Below, piece after piece: positions 1 to 8,331 of a stretch of 64,000 nucleotides of DNA. The notes beneath the pieces are model-generated. The model saw only the letters and a list, made by a program, of their open reading frames with translations. It made no database searches and had not been told where the DNA came from. The stretch's first letter is position 1. Every line of letters begins with the position of its first letter. This DNA is from Actinomycetospora termitidis (GTDB taxonomy: Bacteria; Actinomycetota; Actinomycetes; Mycobacteriales; Pseudonocardiaceae): the NCBI RefSeq assembly GCF_030286555.1, contig NZ_JASVWF010000003.1:918267-982266 (forward strand). The letters run 5' to 3'. The position numbers and the translations under genes were made by a program.

Positions 1-321
1 CTCGGTGTCCCCGCGCTGACCACGCTGATCAGCCGGGTCACCACGCGCACCGCCGCCCGCGGCCTCGTCCCGTTCAACGTCATCATCTCGAACGTGCCCG
101 GCCCGCAGGAGCCGCTGTACATGGCCGGCGCCCGGGCCCGGCACTACTTCCCGGTGAGCGCGGTCGCCGACGGGCAGGGCCTCAACATCACGGTGCAGAG
201 CTACGACGGGTCCGTCGACATCGGCCTGGTCTCGTGCGCCCGCCTCGTGCCGGACCTGCACCGGCTGGTCGACCTGATCGTCGCCGAGTTCCACACGTTG
301 CACGAGCTGGCCTCGTCGTGA
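1..321 (+). CDS. WS/DGAT family acyltransferase, C-terminal fragment
   Basis: The window opens inside this gene, so only the last 106 residues are visible. They contain the conserved SNVPGP motif (about residues 31-36 of the fragment) and the downstream VQSYDGSVDIGL-type segment that mark the C-terminal domain of bacterial wax ester synthase/acyl-CoA:diacylglycerol acyltransferases. The family transfers fatty acyl groups from CoA to long-chain alcohols or diacylglycerol at the cytoplasmic membrane to make storage lipid. The HHxxxDG catalytic motif lies upstream of the window and cannot be checked. The TGA stop overlaps the GTG start of the next gene, so the two are probably co-transcribed. 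Confidence 0.85.
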   Translation, partial: LGVPALTTLISRVTTRTAARGLVPFNVIISNVPGPQEPLYMAGARARHYFPVSAVADGQGLNITVQSYDGSVDIGLVSCARLVPDLHRLVDLIVAEFHTLHELASS

Positions 322-1064
322 CCGCCCGGGACCGGGTGCTGGCGCTGCTCGCGGAGCGGCCGACCGACACCTCCGGGCCCTGGCTCGACCTCGTGCACGG
401 CCGCCCCGGGTCGCGCGGCCGGGTGCAGGAACTCTGGGAGAGCGCCTCCGGCGCGAGCGGGTACGACGGGGTGCTCGCGCTCGGCGACCGGGTCGAGGCC
501 TACGTCCCGGGTCTCGTCGGCGGCGCGGCGCTGCGGGACTTCTACCGGGTCGACGAGCGCCTGGGGCTCGTCGGCGGCGAGACCGTGCTCGACCTGGCCT
601 GCGGCCCCGGGACGTTGACCCGCCGGCTGGCCCGGGCGGTCGGCCGCCGCGGTCTCGTGATCGGCGCGGACCTCTCGGAACCGATGCTCGCCCGGGCGGC
701 CCGCTCGACCGCGTTCGCCCAGGTCGACTTCGCGCGTCTAGACGCGATGGACCTGCCGTTCACCGACGCCGCGATCGACGCGGTGTCGTGCTCGATGTGT
801 CTGCACCTGGTGCCGGACCTCGTCACGACGCTGCGCGGGATCGCCCGGGTCCTGCGCCCGTCCGGCCCGGTGGCCTTCGCGGTCCCGGCGCACGCCCCGG
901 GCCCGCTGCGCCCGTTCAGCGACCTGTTCGCCCGGGTCGGGCAGGCGCGCCTCTTCGGTCCCGGCGACCTCTCGGGGGTCCTGCGCGACCTCGGCTTCAC
1001 GGGCGTCGAGGAGCGGTGGCTCGGTGGGGTCCGGGTCGTCGACGCGAGCGCGCCGCCGTCGTAG
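318..1064 (+). CDS. class I SAM-dependent methyltransferase (Methyltransf_11 type)
   Basis: Predicted 248-residue cytosolic methyltransferase. The SAM-binding motif I (VLDLACGPGT) lies at about residues 90-99, followed by an acidic strand end (GADLSEPM) and a post-I LDAMDLPF motif. The central Methyltransf_11 core is clear, but nothing identifies the substrate. The GTG start at 318 overlaps the WS/DGAT stop (GTGA), implying translational coupling with a lipid acyltransferase. A lipid or fatty-acid-derived substrate is therefore possible but unproven. Longer frames upstream of 318 lie inside the previous gene and were not used. A strong hairpin follows the stop. Confidence 0.85.
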   Translation: MTARDRVLALLAERPTDTSGPWLDLVHGRPGSRGRVQELWESASGASGYDGVLALGDRVEAYVPGLVGGAALRDFYRVDERLGLVGGETVLDLACGPGTLTRRLARAVGRRGLVIGADLSEPMLARAARSTAFAQVDFARLDAMDLPFTDAAIDAVSCSMCLHLVPDLVTTLRGIARVLRPSGPVAFAVPAHAPGPLRPFSDLFARVGQARLFGPGDLSGVLRDLGFTGVEERWLGGVRVVDASAPPS

Positions 1065-1086
1065 GGGCGCATTTCGGTGTCAGCAG

Positions 1087-1123
1087 TGCGGCCATGCTGA
1101 CGTCGAATGTCAGCATGGCCGCA
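1087..1123. terminator. bidirectional hairpin between convergent genes
   Basis: A perfect 15-bp inverted repeat with a 7-nt loop (GTCGAAT) fills the 60-bp gap between the methyltransferase stop and the PAP2 stop. There is no U-tract on either side, which is usual for actinobacterial terminators. The position between convergent genes suggests it serves both. Confidence 0.8.
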
Positions 1124-1124
1124 T

Positions 1125-1784
1125 TCACGACGTGCGGAGGAGGCCCCGCCGGGCGCCGTCCAGCACGAGCAGCGCCCCGCCGACGGCGGCGAGCACGCCG
1201 TAGGCCGCGAGCACGTCGCCCGGCCGGTGCCAGCCCGCGGCCACGACGGCCACCGAGGCACCCGCCACCACGACCAGCCCGACGACGCCCGCCACGTACC
1301 GCGCCGCCGCCGGCAGCACCAGCAGCGTCGCGATCACCAGCGCGCCGATCACCGTCACGTGGCCGCTCGGCAGGGAGTTCTCCCCCGCCCCCTCGCGCGG
1401 CAGCACGGCCTTGAGGCCCTGGGTGATCGCCTGGGACGTCAGGACCAGCACCACCGCGGCCACGGCCGCACCGACCCGTCGTCGGGACAGCCCGATCGCG
1501 GCGATCACCACGAGCGCGAGCCCGACGGTCGCGACGCTGACCAGGCCGAGCAGGTCGAGGACGTCGCCGCGCACGCCGGAGAAGAGGTCCTCGACGGAGA
1601 CCATGACGGCGTGGTCGACCCGGCGACCGGACGCGGAGTCGACCAGCAGCAGCCAGCTCGCCGTCGTGAGCACCGTGCCGAGCAGGCCGAGGACGAGCCC
1701 GCCCACGACGCGAGCGGCCCACCGTCCGCCCGGCCGGTACGCCGGGTGCATCGGGACGGTGGGCCGCGTCGCGAGGGTGGTCAT
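1125..1784 (-). CDS. PAP2-family membrane phosphatase
   Basis: Predicted 219-residue integral membrane protein with about five to six hydrophobic segments. It carries the three parts of the PAP2 acid phosphatase signature: K-X5-R (K125 to R130), SLPSGH (137-142) and GWHRPGD (184-190), which holds the catalytic histidine. Members dephosphorylate lipid phosphates such as phosphatidate or undecaprenyl pyrophosphate at the outer membrane face. The exact substrate cannot be read from the sequence. The ATG start at 1784 is the first in a good frame. The gene ends at the shared hairpin with the upstream methyltransferase. Confidence 0.88.
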   Translation of the reverse strand: MTTLATRPTVPMHPAYRPGGRWAARVVGGLVLGLLGTVLTTASWLLLVDSASGRRVDHAVMVSVEDLFSGVRGDVLDLLGLVSVATVGLALVVIAAIGLSRRRVGAAVAAVVLVLTSQAITQGLKAVLPREGAGENSLPSGHVTVIGALVIATLLVLPAAARYVAGVVGLVVVAGASVAVVAAGWHRPGDVLAAYGVLAAVGGALLVLDGARRGLLRTS

Positions 1785-1857
1785 GTCGACCAGGGTCCCC
1801 GCCGGACCTGAGGATGCGGTGAGAACCTCCTGGGGCGTGCGGAGCGACGGGGAAGGG

Positions 1858-2472
1858 TCACCGCCAGGCGCGCTCCGCGTGGCCGAACACGATGACGTTG
1901 TCCTCGTAGCTGCGCCGGTCGGCGTCGAACTGGCCGCCGCACGTGATCAGCCGGATCTGGGCGTCGCCGGTGGGGCCGTAGACCTGCGCGGTCGGGAACG
2001 CCTGCTTCGAGGCCTGCTCGACGCGGTCGACCACGAACGCCACCGACGACCCGTCCGCCCGGTGCACCAGGATCTGGTCGCCGGCCGTGAGGTCGTCGAG
2101 GTGGGCGAACCCGCCCTCGGCGCCGTGGTAGTTGACGTGCGAGGCGAACACGGCCGGGCCGTTCGTGCCGGGGGCGGCGCCCCGGGAGAACCAGCCGACG
2201 GTCGCGGCGTCCGGCGGGACCTGCAGCGACAGGTCCTCGTTGTAGCCCAGCTTCATGACGGAGTCCCGGGTCAGCCCGATCGCCGGGATCTCGATGCCGG
2301 TGGGCGCCGAGGCGGCGAGGGGCAGCGACTCGACCGCCGCGCCCGCGGGCGCCGACACCGTGGTGGTGCCGGTGCGCGCGGAGCCCGGGCCGGTCATGAG
2401 CACCGTGAGCGTCACCGCCGCGGCGACGATCGCGAGCACCCAGATCAGCAGCGGCGAGCGCGTGCGGGTCAC
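1858..2472 (-). CDS. class F sortase
   Basis: Predicted 204-residue transpeptidase with an N-terminal membrane anchor (about residues 9-26) and an extracytoplasmic sortase domain. The catalytic triad is visible as His112 (ASHVNY), Cys178 (LITCGG) and Arg187 (DRRSYEDN). The short linker, the SHVNYHG motif and the RSYEDN end are typical of actinobacterial class F sortases, which attach secreted proteins to the cell wall. Its ATG overlaps the TGA of the upstream gene by 4 bp. That gene encodes a secreted protein with a C-terminal hydrophobic stretch and a basic tail, so enzyme and substrate appear to be paired. Confidence 0.9.
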   Translation of the reverse strand: MTRTRSPLLIWVLAIVAAAVTLTVLMTGPGSARTGTTTVSAPAGAAVESLPLAASAPTGIEIPAIGLTRDSVMKLGYNEDLSLQVPPDAATVGWFSRGAAPGTNGPAVFASHVNYHGAEGGFAHLDDLTAGDQILVHRADGSSVAFVVDRVEQASKQAFPTAQVYGPTGDAQIRLITCGGQFDADRRSYEDNVIVFGHAERAWR

Positions 2473-3590
2473 GCGTCCTCCCGTTCCCGACGGCGGGTGG
2501 TGCCGGCCACGCCGGCCAGGGCGAGTCCGGCGAGGGCGACCGCACCGGCCGGGACGCCGGGCTGCGAGTCACCGGTCGCGACGCCGCCCTGCGGGTACCC
2601 CTCGTAGTGCGCGGCGACGGTCTCGTAGTCGTCCGGGTTCCACTCGCAGGCGCGGCCGTCGTCGTCACCGTCGAGGTTGTTCGGGTCCGACCGGTCGGCC
2701 TCGTAGGTGGCCTGCGCCTCGTCCGCGGTCACGTCCCCGCAGTCGATGTCGCGCCCGTGCCAGTCGTGGTGCTTCGTGTGCTTCAGCCCGTGGCAGAGCC
2801 GGTCGAGCGCGGCGACGAGGTCGGGCAGGGTGCCGTAGCCGGTCGCGGGGTCGAAGGAGTCCGGGAGCGCGCCGCAGAACGAGGCGAACTGCGTCCCGAC
2901 CGCGTCGGCGTCCGCGTCGTCCACGCTGACCTTGCTCGCGAGGTAGACACAGGCGTCCCGTGGGCTGGAGAACGACCCGGACTCCGGGAAGTCGGGGATC
3001 GTCACGTCGCCGAGCTCGAGGTTGCCCCGCGGCAGGTCCTTCAGTGCCTCGTCGATCGGGAGTCCGGATCGGACCGTGCCCGTGAGGTTCTGCAGCGCAG
3101 CGGCGGCGTCCTCGGCGGAGACGGTCGAGCGGGTGGCCGGCGCGTCCTGCTCGGAGTCCGTCGTGGTGGTCGTCGTCGTGGTGGACGAGTCGGTCGTCGC
3201 CTCGGTCGACGACGCACCGGTCGTCGTGGCGGTGTCCGGCGTCGTGGTCGTGACCGGGGCGGCCGCGGCGGCCTCACGGGCCTTCTCCTGCGCGGCGCGG
3301 GCCTTCTCCTGGGCCGCCTGCACGCGGGCCTGCGCCTGCTCGGCGGCCGCCTTCGCGCGGGCCCGGGCCCGCTCGGCCGCCGCCTGTGCGCGGGCCTGCG
3401 CCTGCGCGACCATCTCCTGCGGCGAGACGCACGACCCGCTGTCGGCGTCGAAGATCTCGCCCTGCGCGGCGCAGCTCGCCGAGGACGGCCCCGACTCCTG
3501 CGCGGACGCCACACCCGGCGCGATGACCGCGGCTCCCACCAGGCCCGCCATCAGCACCGCGGCGGAGCGGGTCCCCCTGCCAGTCCTCAC
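2469..3590 (-). CDS. secreted excalibur-domain protein, probable sortase substrate
   Basis: Predicted 373-residue secreted protein. An N-terminal signal peptide (basic start, hydrophobic core, cleavage near ASA-QE) is followed by an Ala/Glu/Arg-rich coiled coil of about 55 residues and a Thr-rich linker. A Cys-containing central domain comes next, then an excalibur calcium-binding motif (LDGDDDGRACEWN) and a C-terminal hydrophobic segment with an RRRERE tail. GGVATGD before the hydrophobic segment may be the sorting signal; no LPXTG is present. The GTG at 3590 was chosen because AGGAG sits 5 nt upstream. Coupled to the sortase by a 4-bp overlap. The function of the central domain is unknown. 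Confidence 0.82.
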   Translation of the reverse strand: MRTGRGTRSAAVLMAGLVGAAVIAPGVASAQESGPSSASCAAQGEIFDADSGSCVSPQEMVAQAQARAQAAAERARARAKAAAEQAQARVQAAQEKARAAQEKAREAAAAAPVTTTTPDTATTTGASSTEATTDSSTTTTTTTTDSEQDAPATRSTVSAEDAAAALQNLTGTVRSGLPIDEALKDLPRGNLELGDVTIPDFPESGSFSSPRDACVYLASKVSVDDADADAVGTQFASFCGALPDSFDPATGYGTLPDLVAALDRLCHGLKHTKHHDWHGRDIDCGDVTADEAQATYEADRSDPNNLDGDDDGRACEWNPDDYETVAAHYEGYPQGGVATGDSQPGVPAGAVALAGLALAGVAGTTRRREREDA

Positions 3591-3730
3591 GTGCACTCCT
3601 CGACTCCGTCGTCCCGCCACGACGGGGGACCGTTCGAGGAACGCATCGCCGGAATGTCCCGTCCGCGTTACACCGATCGGACCAGCGACGTTCGTGGCAC
3701 GGACCGGCTCGGTCTGCGAGCGCTCCGTGA

Positions 3731-4060
3731 ATCCGCTTCCGCCGGAATCGGTTCCGCGGGGGGTGTGGCACCGAGGGCCGGCTCCTACGGCGCGCTCCCT
3801 GGTTCCGCTTCCGCCGGAATCGTTCTACGGGGGTCGTAGCGCAGGGGGCCGGAGCCCCCAAGCGCGCTGTCTGGATCCGCTTCCACGGGAATCGGTTCTG
3901 CGGGAGTCGTGCCGCCGAGGGCCGGATCCCACAGCGCGCTGTCTCGATCCGCTTCCACGGGAATCGGTTTCTGCCGGGGCGTGGCGCAGTGGAGCCGCCT
4001 CCTCCGCGAACTCGAGGGATCCGGGTCCACGGGAAGCGGATCCGCCGGGAGCCCCGGTCG
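3731..4060. repeat. 72-bp tandem array built on a 19-bp palindrome
   Basis: The 617-bp spacer 3591-4207 holds this array and no convincing gene. Units begin at 3731, 3803, 3875, 3947 and 4019, exactly 72 bp apart. Each opens with a palindrome of form CCGCTTCC-N3-GGAATCGG: 3733-3751, 3805-3823, 3877-3895, 3949-3967 and a degenerate copy at 4021-4039. Units 3 and 4 share an identical palindrome. The rest of each unit is less conserved but keeps GAGGGCCGG and GCGCGCT blocks. A weak partial unit precedes it at about 3693-3730. It lies upstream of the secreted protein and downstream of the receiver-like gene. It may be a multi-site operator or a DNA-organising site. Confidence 0.85.
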
Positions 4061-4207
4061 AGTCGGGGCGTGTCACCACGGAGTCGGACGTCGTCGGACG
4101 CGGACCCGGTCCGTCGGTGCGACACCCGGCAGGTTCGGCGACCGCCGGACCTGCGTCACGTCACTCTCGCGACGGCGGGCGGTGCGGCGCCAGGGAGTCC
4201 TCCCCGG

Positions 4208-4687
4208 TCACCGGCCCCGTGCGGCCCCGTGACCTCGCCGGCGCCGGGCGACCATGTGCCCCGCGACCAGGCGGGCCGGGCTCTCGCGCAGGCAGATCGA
4301 CACACCGGCGTCGAGCATCGCGACGAGCCGGTCGGTGGGGGCGTGCCGCCCGAGCAGGACGACGACCTCCGCTCCCGGTTGCCGGTCCAGGACGTCCACG
4401 ACCTGCTCCGGCTCCGGGTCGACCAGGACGACGAAGTCGACGCAGGGGTGGTGGGACGGACGGTCCGTGGCGACGATCCGCCAGCTCGTCGGCGCGACGT
4501 CGGTGAGCAGCCGGGCGGTGGAGCGCGAGGCCACGACCTCCACCGTCGCCGGGGCGTCGTCCACGAGCCGCGGATCGGGTGTCGGGACGACCGGCAGCGG
4601 ACCGCTCGGGTGGGGGTCCCGCGCGACGGGCTCGGGGGTCCGCGGGTGCCCGACGGAGTGCCGACCGGAGCGCAGGGAGAACCTCAT
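4208..4687 (-). CDS. receiver-like protein of unknown function
   Basis: Predicted 159-residue soluble protein. The C-terminal two thirds alternate hydrophobic strands and helices in the manner of a response-regulator receiver: FVVLVDPEP, then VVVLLGRH, then MLDAGVSICL with a basic RRRRGHG tail. The usual phospho-acceptor pattern is not obvious, so it may be a pseudo-receiver. No output domain is attached. The ATG at 4687 was chosen because the upstream extension is arginine-rich and unlike a protein; no good Shine-Dalgarno is seen. It is isolated between the GT39 gene and the 72-bp array. The function is not recognised. Confidence 0.55.
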   Translation of the reverse strand: MRFSLRSGRHSVGHPRTPEPVARDPHPSGPLPVVPTPDPRLVDDAPATVEVVASRSTARLLTDVAPTSWRIVATDRPSHHPCVDFVVLVDPEPEQVVDVLDRQPGAEVVVLLGRHAPTDRLVAMLDAGVSICLRESPARLVAGHMVARRRRGHGAARGR

Positions 4688-4806
4688 GACGTCGATGCTG
4701 CGCCGCGGACCTGGACGTCTCCTGAGCGCCGCCTGTGGGATCCGGGTACGCCGACGCGGCGGTGTCCCGGGGGGCAGGACACCGCCGCGTCGACCCGCAC
4801 CGCTCG

Positions 4807-6831
4807 TCAGGCGAGCGGCCGGCTCAGGTCGTAGACGGTCCGGCCGCCCACGTCGAGCTTCGTGAAGTGCGCCGCGACCCACGTGGCGATCTCGCCCGTG
4901 GTGCCCCGGCTCGTCCGGCCACCACGCTGGTCACCGGGCGCGTCGCCTCCCGGGGCGCCGCCGCCGGGACCGCCGCCCTCGAGGTAGTACCGGACCTGAC
5001 CGGTCGCCACGTACTCCTGGAACTGCGCCAGGGTCGGCGCGGGGTCGCCGCCGTTGAACCCACCCAGGGCCATGACCGGCACCCCGGTCGCGAGCTGCAC
5101 GGAGGCCTGGCTCATGGCGCCGGTGGTGGCGGCGGCCCAGCGGGTGCCGGCGCCCTGCAGGAGGGCGACGAGCTGCGGCGACGCCTGCTCGCCCTCCGGG
5201 CCGCCGCGCATCCCGCCGGCCTGGTCGTCGGCGCGGGCGCGGTCCCCGTCGCGGCGCATCCCGCCGCCGGGCCCGCCCATGCCACTGCTCGCCCCGGCCG
5301 AGACGATCGAGCCCTGGTGCGGGGTCGCGGCCGTGACCGCCGCGAGGGCCGTGGACGCGCCGACGGTGCCGAGCAGTGCCAGGACGGTGACGACGACCGC
5401 GCCGGCGCGTCGGGCGAGCAGCCTCGGCAGGAGGAGCCCGACGGCGCCGAGCAGGCCGGCGGCCACGACGACCCAGCGCAGCCACGCGAGCGACTCCGCC
5501 TGGGTCAGGACGACCGCGCTCCAGGCCGCCGTCCCGAGGACGACGACCGCGAGCACGATCCGCGCGGACACGAGCGCGCGGGAGCGCCACAGGACCGACG
5601 CCCCGGCGGCCGCGGTGATCGCGACGCCGGGCGCGAGCGCCACCGTGTAGTAGGGGTGGATGATCCCGCTCATCGCGGAGAACACCACCGTGTGGACGAG
5701 CAGCCAGGTGCCGCCGAGCAGCAGCAGGCCGCGGGTCCGGTCGGTCCGGGGAGCCGTCCGCGTGAACCACAGCCCGGCGACCAGCAGCACGATCCCCGCC
5801 GGGAGCAGCCAGGAGGCGTTCGCGGAGAACTCCGAGGTCAGCATCCGCCACGGGCTCGGCGAGCCGCCGAAGCCGCCGCCACCACCGGGGCCTCCGCCGG
5901 GACCACCCGGCCCACCACCGGGCGGCATCCCGCCCCCCGGCATCCCACCGCCGGGCATCCCACCGCCACCGCCGCGCTCGTTGCCGAGGATGCGGCCGAG
6001 CCCGTTGTAGCCGAGGGCGAGCTCGAGCAGCGAGTTGTCGGTCGAGCCGCCGATGTAGGGCCGGTCGGACGCGGGCCACAGGTCGACCAGCGCGACGTAC
6101 CACCCCGCCGACACGACGATCGCGACCCCCGCGGCCAGCAGGTCACCGATCCGCCGCCGGAGCGTGGTGGGGGCGACGAGGACGTAGACCAGCGCGAGGC
6201 CGGGGACGACGAGCAGGACCTGCAGCTGCTTCGTCAGGAAGCCGAGCCCGACGAGCACGCCCGCCGCGACCAGCCACCACGTGCCGGCCTTCGTGCCCGC
6301 GGCATCGACGGCGCGGACGGTCACGTACGCCGCGGCGACCATGCACAGCACGAGCAGGGCGTCCGGGTTGTCGAACCTGAACATCAGCGCCGCGACCGGC
6401 ATGAACGCCAACAGGGCGGCCGCGGCGAGGGCGGTCCGGGGCCCCGACCAGCGTCGACACGCCGCGTACACCAGCGCCACCGACGCGACGCCCATCAACG
6501 CCTGCGGCACCAGCAGCGACCACGACGAGAACCCGAAGATCCGACCCGACAGCGCCATGACCCACAGCGAGGCCGGCGGCTTGTCGACGGTGATCAGGCC
6601 CGGGGCGTCCAGCGCGCCGAACAGCCAGGCCTTCCACGACTGCGTCCCCGCCTGGACCGCGGCCGCGTAGAAGGAGTTGGCCCAGCCCGAGGCGCCGAGG
6701 TTCCACAGGTAGGTCACCGCGGTCGCGGCCAGCAGGACCCAGAAGGTGGGCCGGACCCAGCGCGGGTCGTCCACGGTCGCGGCGACGGGTTCGTCGGGCG
6801 CCGGGCGGGGCGTGTCGAGGGTGGTGCTCAT
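4807..6831 (-). CDS. GT39-type membrane glycosyltransferase (ArnT/PMT-like)
   Basis: Predicted 674-residue polytopic protein of the PMT_2/ArnT-like superfamily, which transfers sugars from polyprenyl-phosphate donors outside the membrane. The N-terminal half has the family landmarks YLWNLGASG, a periplasmic-loop VDKPP and RFDNPDALL. A Gly/Pro/Met-rich loop (about residues 270-310, GGGMP repeats) follows, then more membrane helices, another Gly-rich linker and a C-terminal extracytoplasmic domain (LLQGAGTRWAAATTG, then ALGGFNGGDPAP). The ATG at 6831 lies 23 bp after the GT2-GtrA gene, so both are one operon. That partner probably makes the lipid-linked sugar used here. A close paralogue lies at 20763-22811. 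Confidence 0.87.
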   Translation of the reverse strand: MSTTLDTPRPAPDEPVAATVDDPRWVRPTFWVLLAATAVTYLWNLGASGWANSFYAAAVQAGTQSWKAWLFGALDAPGLITVDKPPASLWVMALSGRIFGFSSWSLLVPQALMGVASVALVYAACRRWSGPRTALAAAALLAFMPVAALMFRFDNPDALLVLCMVAAAYVTVRAVDAAGTKAGTWWLVAAGVLVGLGFLTKQLQVLLVVPGLALVYVLVAPTTLRRRIGDLLAAGVAIVVSAGWYVALVDLWPASDRPYIGGSTDNSLLELALGYNGLGRILGNERGGGGGMPGGGMPGGGMPPGGGPGGPGGGPGGGGGFGGSPSPWRMLTSEFSANASWLLPAGIVLLVAGLWFTRTAPRTDRTRGLLLLGGTWLLVHTVVFSAMSGIIHPYYTVALAPGVAITAAAGASVLWRSRALVSARIVLAVVVLGTAAWSAVVLTQAESLAWLRWVVVAAGLLGAVGLLLPRLLARRAGAVVVTVLALLGTVGASTALAAVTAATPHQGSIVSAGASSGMGGPGGGMRRDGDRARADDQAGGMRGGPEGEQASPQLVALLQGAGTRWAAATTGAMSQASVQLATGVPVMALGGFNGGDPAPTLAQFQEYVATGQVRYYLEGGGPGGGAPGGDAPGDQRGGRTSRGTTGEIATWVAAHFTKLDVGGRTVYDLSRPLA

Positions 6832-6854
6832 GGCGGGGTGGGTGCTCCTGGCGG

Positions 6855-8105
6855 TCAGGCGGACTGGCGACGCGGGTGGAACACCCACGCCCGGTAGGCG
6901 ACGAAGCGCAGCAGGGTCGCGACGGCGTTGGCGACGACGAGGGTGACCAGCTCGACCGCGTGCGAGGCCCCGGGGGCGAGGACGTCGAGCAGCGCGAGCG
7001 CACCCGACGTCAGGACGAGGCCCAGACCGAACACCACCAGGCCCTCGACCTGGCTGCGTCCGGCGTGGCGACGCCCGCGGATGCCGAAGGTCAGGCGGCG
7101 GTTGGCCGCGGTGTTGCCGACCGCGGTGATCACGAGCGCGAGCAGGTTCGACACCTGCGCCGGCATCGCGGTGCGGAACAGCGAGTAGAGCAGCAGGAAC
7201 GCGAGCGTGGACACGACGCCGATGGCCGCGAACCGCACGATCTGCGCCGTGGTGCCCGGCGCGACGCCGGCCGCCTCGTCGGCCTCGCCGATGGGGCCGC
7301 GCCCGAACTCCCGCCGCAGCTGGGCGACCGGCAGTGCGCCGGTCGCGAGGGCCTTCCCGACGCGCGCGACGCCCTTGAGATCCGCGACGGCAGTGGCCAC
7401 GACGTCGACGCGGGAGTCCGGGTCGTCGACCCAGTCCACCGGCACCTCGTGGATGCGCAGTCCGGAGCGCTCGGCGAGGACGAGCAGCTCGGTGTCGAAG
7501 AACCAGCCGGTGTCCTCCACCAGCGGGAGCAGGCGCTGGGCGACGTCGCGGCGGATCGCCTTGAAGCCGCACTGCGCGTCGGAGAACCGCGCCCGCAGGG
7601 TCCCGCGCAGGAGCACGTTGTAGCAGCGGGAGATGATCTCGCGCTTCGCGCCGCGGACGACCCGGGAGGTGCGGGAGAGCCGCGACCCGATCGCCAGGTC
7701 GGAGTGGCCGGAGATCAGCGGGGCGACGAGCGGGAGCAGGGCGTTCAGGTCGGTCGAGAGGTCGACGTCCATGTAGGCGAGCACCGGCGCGTCCGACGCC
7801 GACCACACCGCCCGCAGCGCGCGACCGCGGCCCTTCTGGTCGAGGTGCACGACCTCCACCTCGTCGAACCGCGCGGCCAGGTCCTTCCCGACGACGAGGG
7901 TCCGGTCGGTCGAGGCGTTGTCCGCCACGGTGATCCGGAACGGGTAGGGGAACGCGGCGGTGAGGTGGGCGTGCAGGCGCTCGACGCACGGGCCGAGGTC
8001 GCGCTCCTCGTTGAACACGGGCACGACGACGTCCAGCACCGGGGTCCCGGGGACGACCTCCGGGGCGGGCCGGGTGAGCGGCTGGGGAGCGAGCGTTGCG
8101 GTCAT
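6855..8105 (-). CDS. GT2 polyprenyl-phosphate sugar synthase fused to GtrA membrane domain
   Basis: Predicted 416-residue bifunctional protein. Residues about 20-260 form a DPM1-like family 2 glycosyltransferase (VVVPVFNEE, ADNASTDRT, DVDLSTD at 113-119), expected to load a sugar onto polyprenyl phosphate on the cytoplasmic face. Residues about 280-410 form a four-helix GtrA domain with the typical ANRRLTF and RFVAYRAWVF motifs, thought to move the lipid-linked sugar across the membrane. The ATG at 8105 was chosen because GAGG lies just upstream; an ATG at 8168 is possible. It is the first gene of an operon with the GT39 enzyme. Confidence 0.88.
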   Translation of the reverse strand: MTATLAPQPLTRPAPEVVPGTPVLDVVVPVFNEERDLGPCVERLHAHLTAAFPYPFRITVADNASTDRTLVVGKDLAARFDEVEVVHLDQKGRGRALRAVWSASDAPVLAYMDVDLSTDLNALLPLVAPLISGHSDLAIGSRLSRTSRVVRGAKREIISRCYNVLLRGTLRARFSDAQCGFKAIRRDVAQRLLPLVEDTGWFFDTELLVLAERSGLRIHEVPVDWVDDPDSRVDVVATAVADLKGVARVGKALATGALPVAQLRREFGRGPIGEADEAAGVAPGTTAQIVRFAAIGVVSTLAFLLLYSLFRTAMPAQVSNLLALVITAVGNTAANRRLTFGIRGRRHAGRSQVEGLVVFGLGLVLTSGALALLDVLAPGASHAVELVTLVVANAVATLLRFVAYRAWVFHPRRQSA

Positions 8106-8331
8106 GTCCTCACCGTCGGAGCCGGACGTGGACGATCGGTGGGCCTCGCCTGTGATCGCCCTGTGCATGACGACCAGCGTCGGGAGCGGGCATGTCACCG
8201 GGCTGGAGGGATGCTGTGCGGGAGCTGTGCGCCTGCCTGTCCGCTTCGTCCGGACAGTGATCCGCGTCTCTCAGGAACTTTGCAGACTCGTCCACAGTGA
8301 GCACACAGCCGACGCGGGAACCCTCGGTTCC

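Noticed and set aside
3731..4060. CRISPR array
   Set aside because: About 25 bp are conserved per 72-bp unit, but the intervening parts share blocks (GAGGGCCGG, GCGCGCT), copies are degenerate and no cas genes lie nearby.
3593..4506. 24-residue repeat protein encoded across the 72-bp array
   Set aside because: All frames stay open because 72 is divisible by three and stops are rare at this GC. No ribosome site or GC3 pattern favours one frame.
4735..6897. Plus-strand frame of 720 codons
   Set aside because: Antisense shadow of the GT39 gene; residues are Gly/Arg/Asp-rich and unlike any family.
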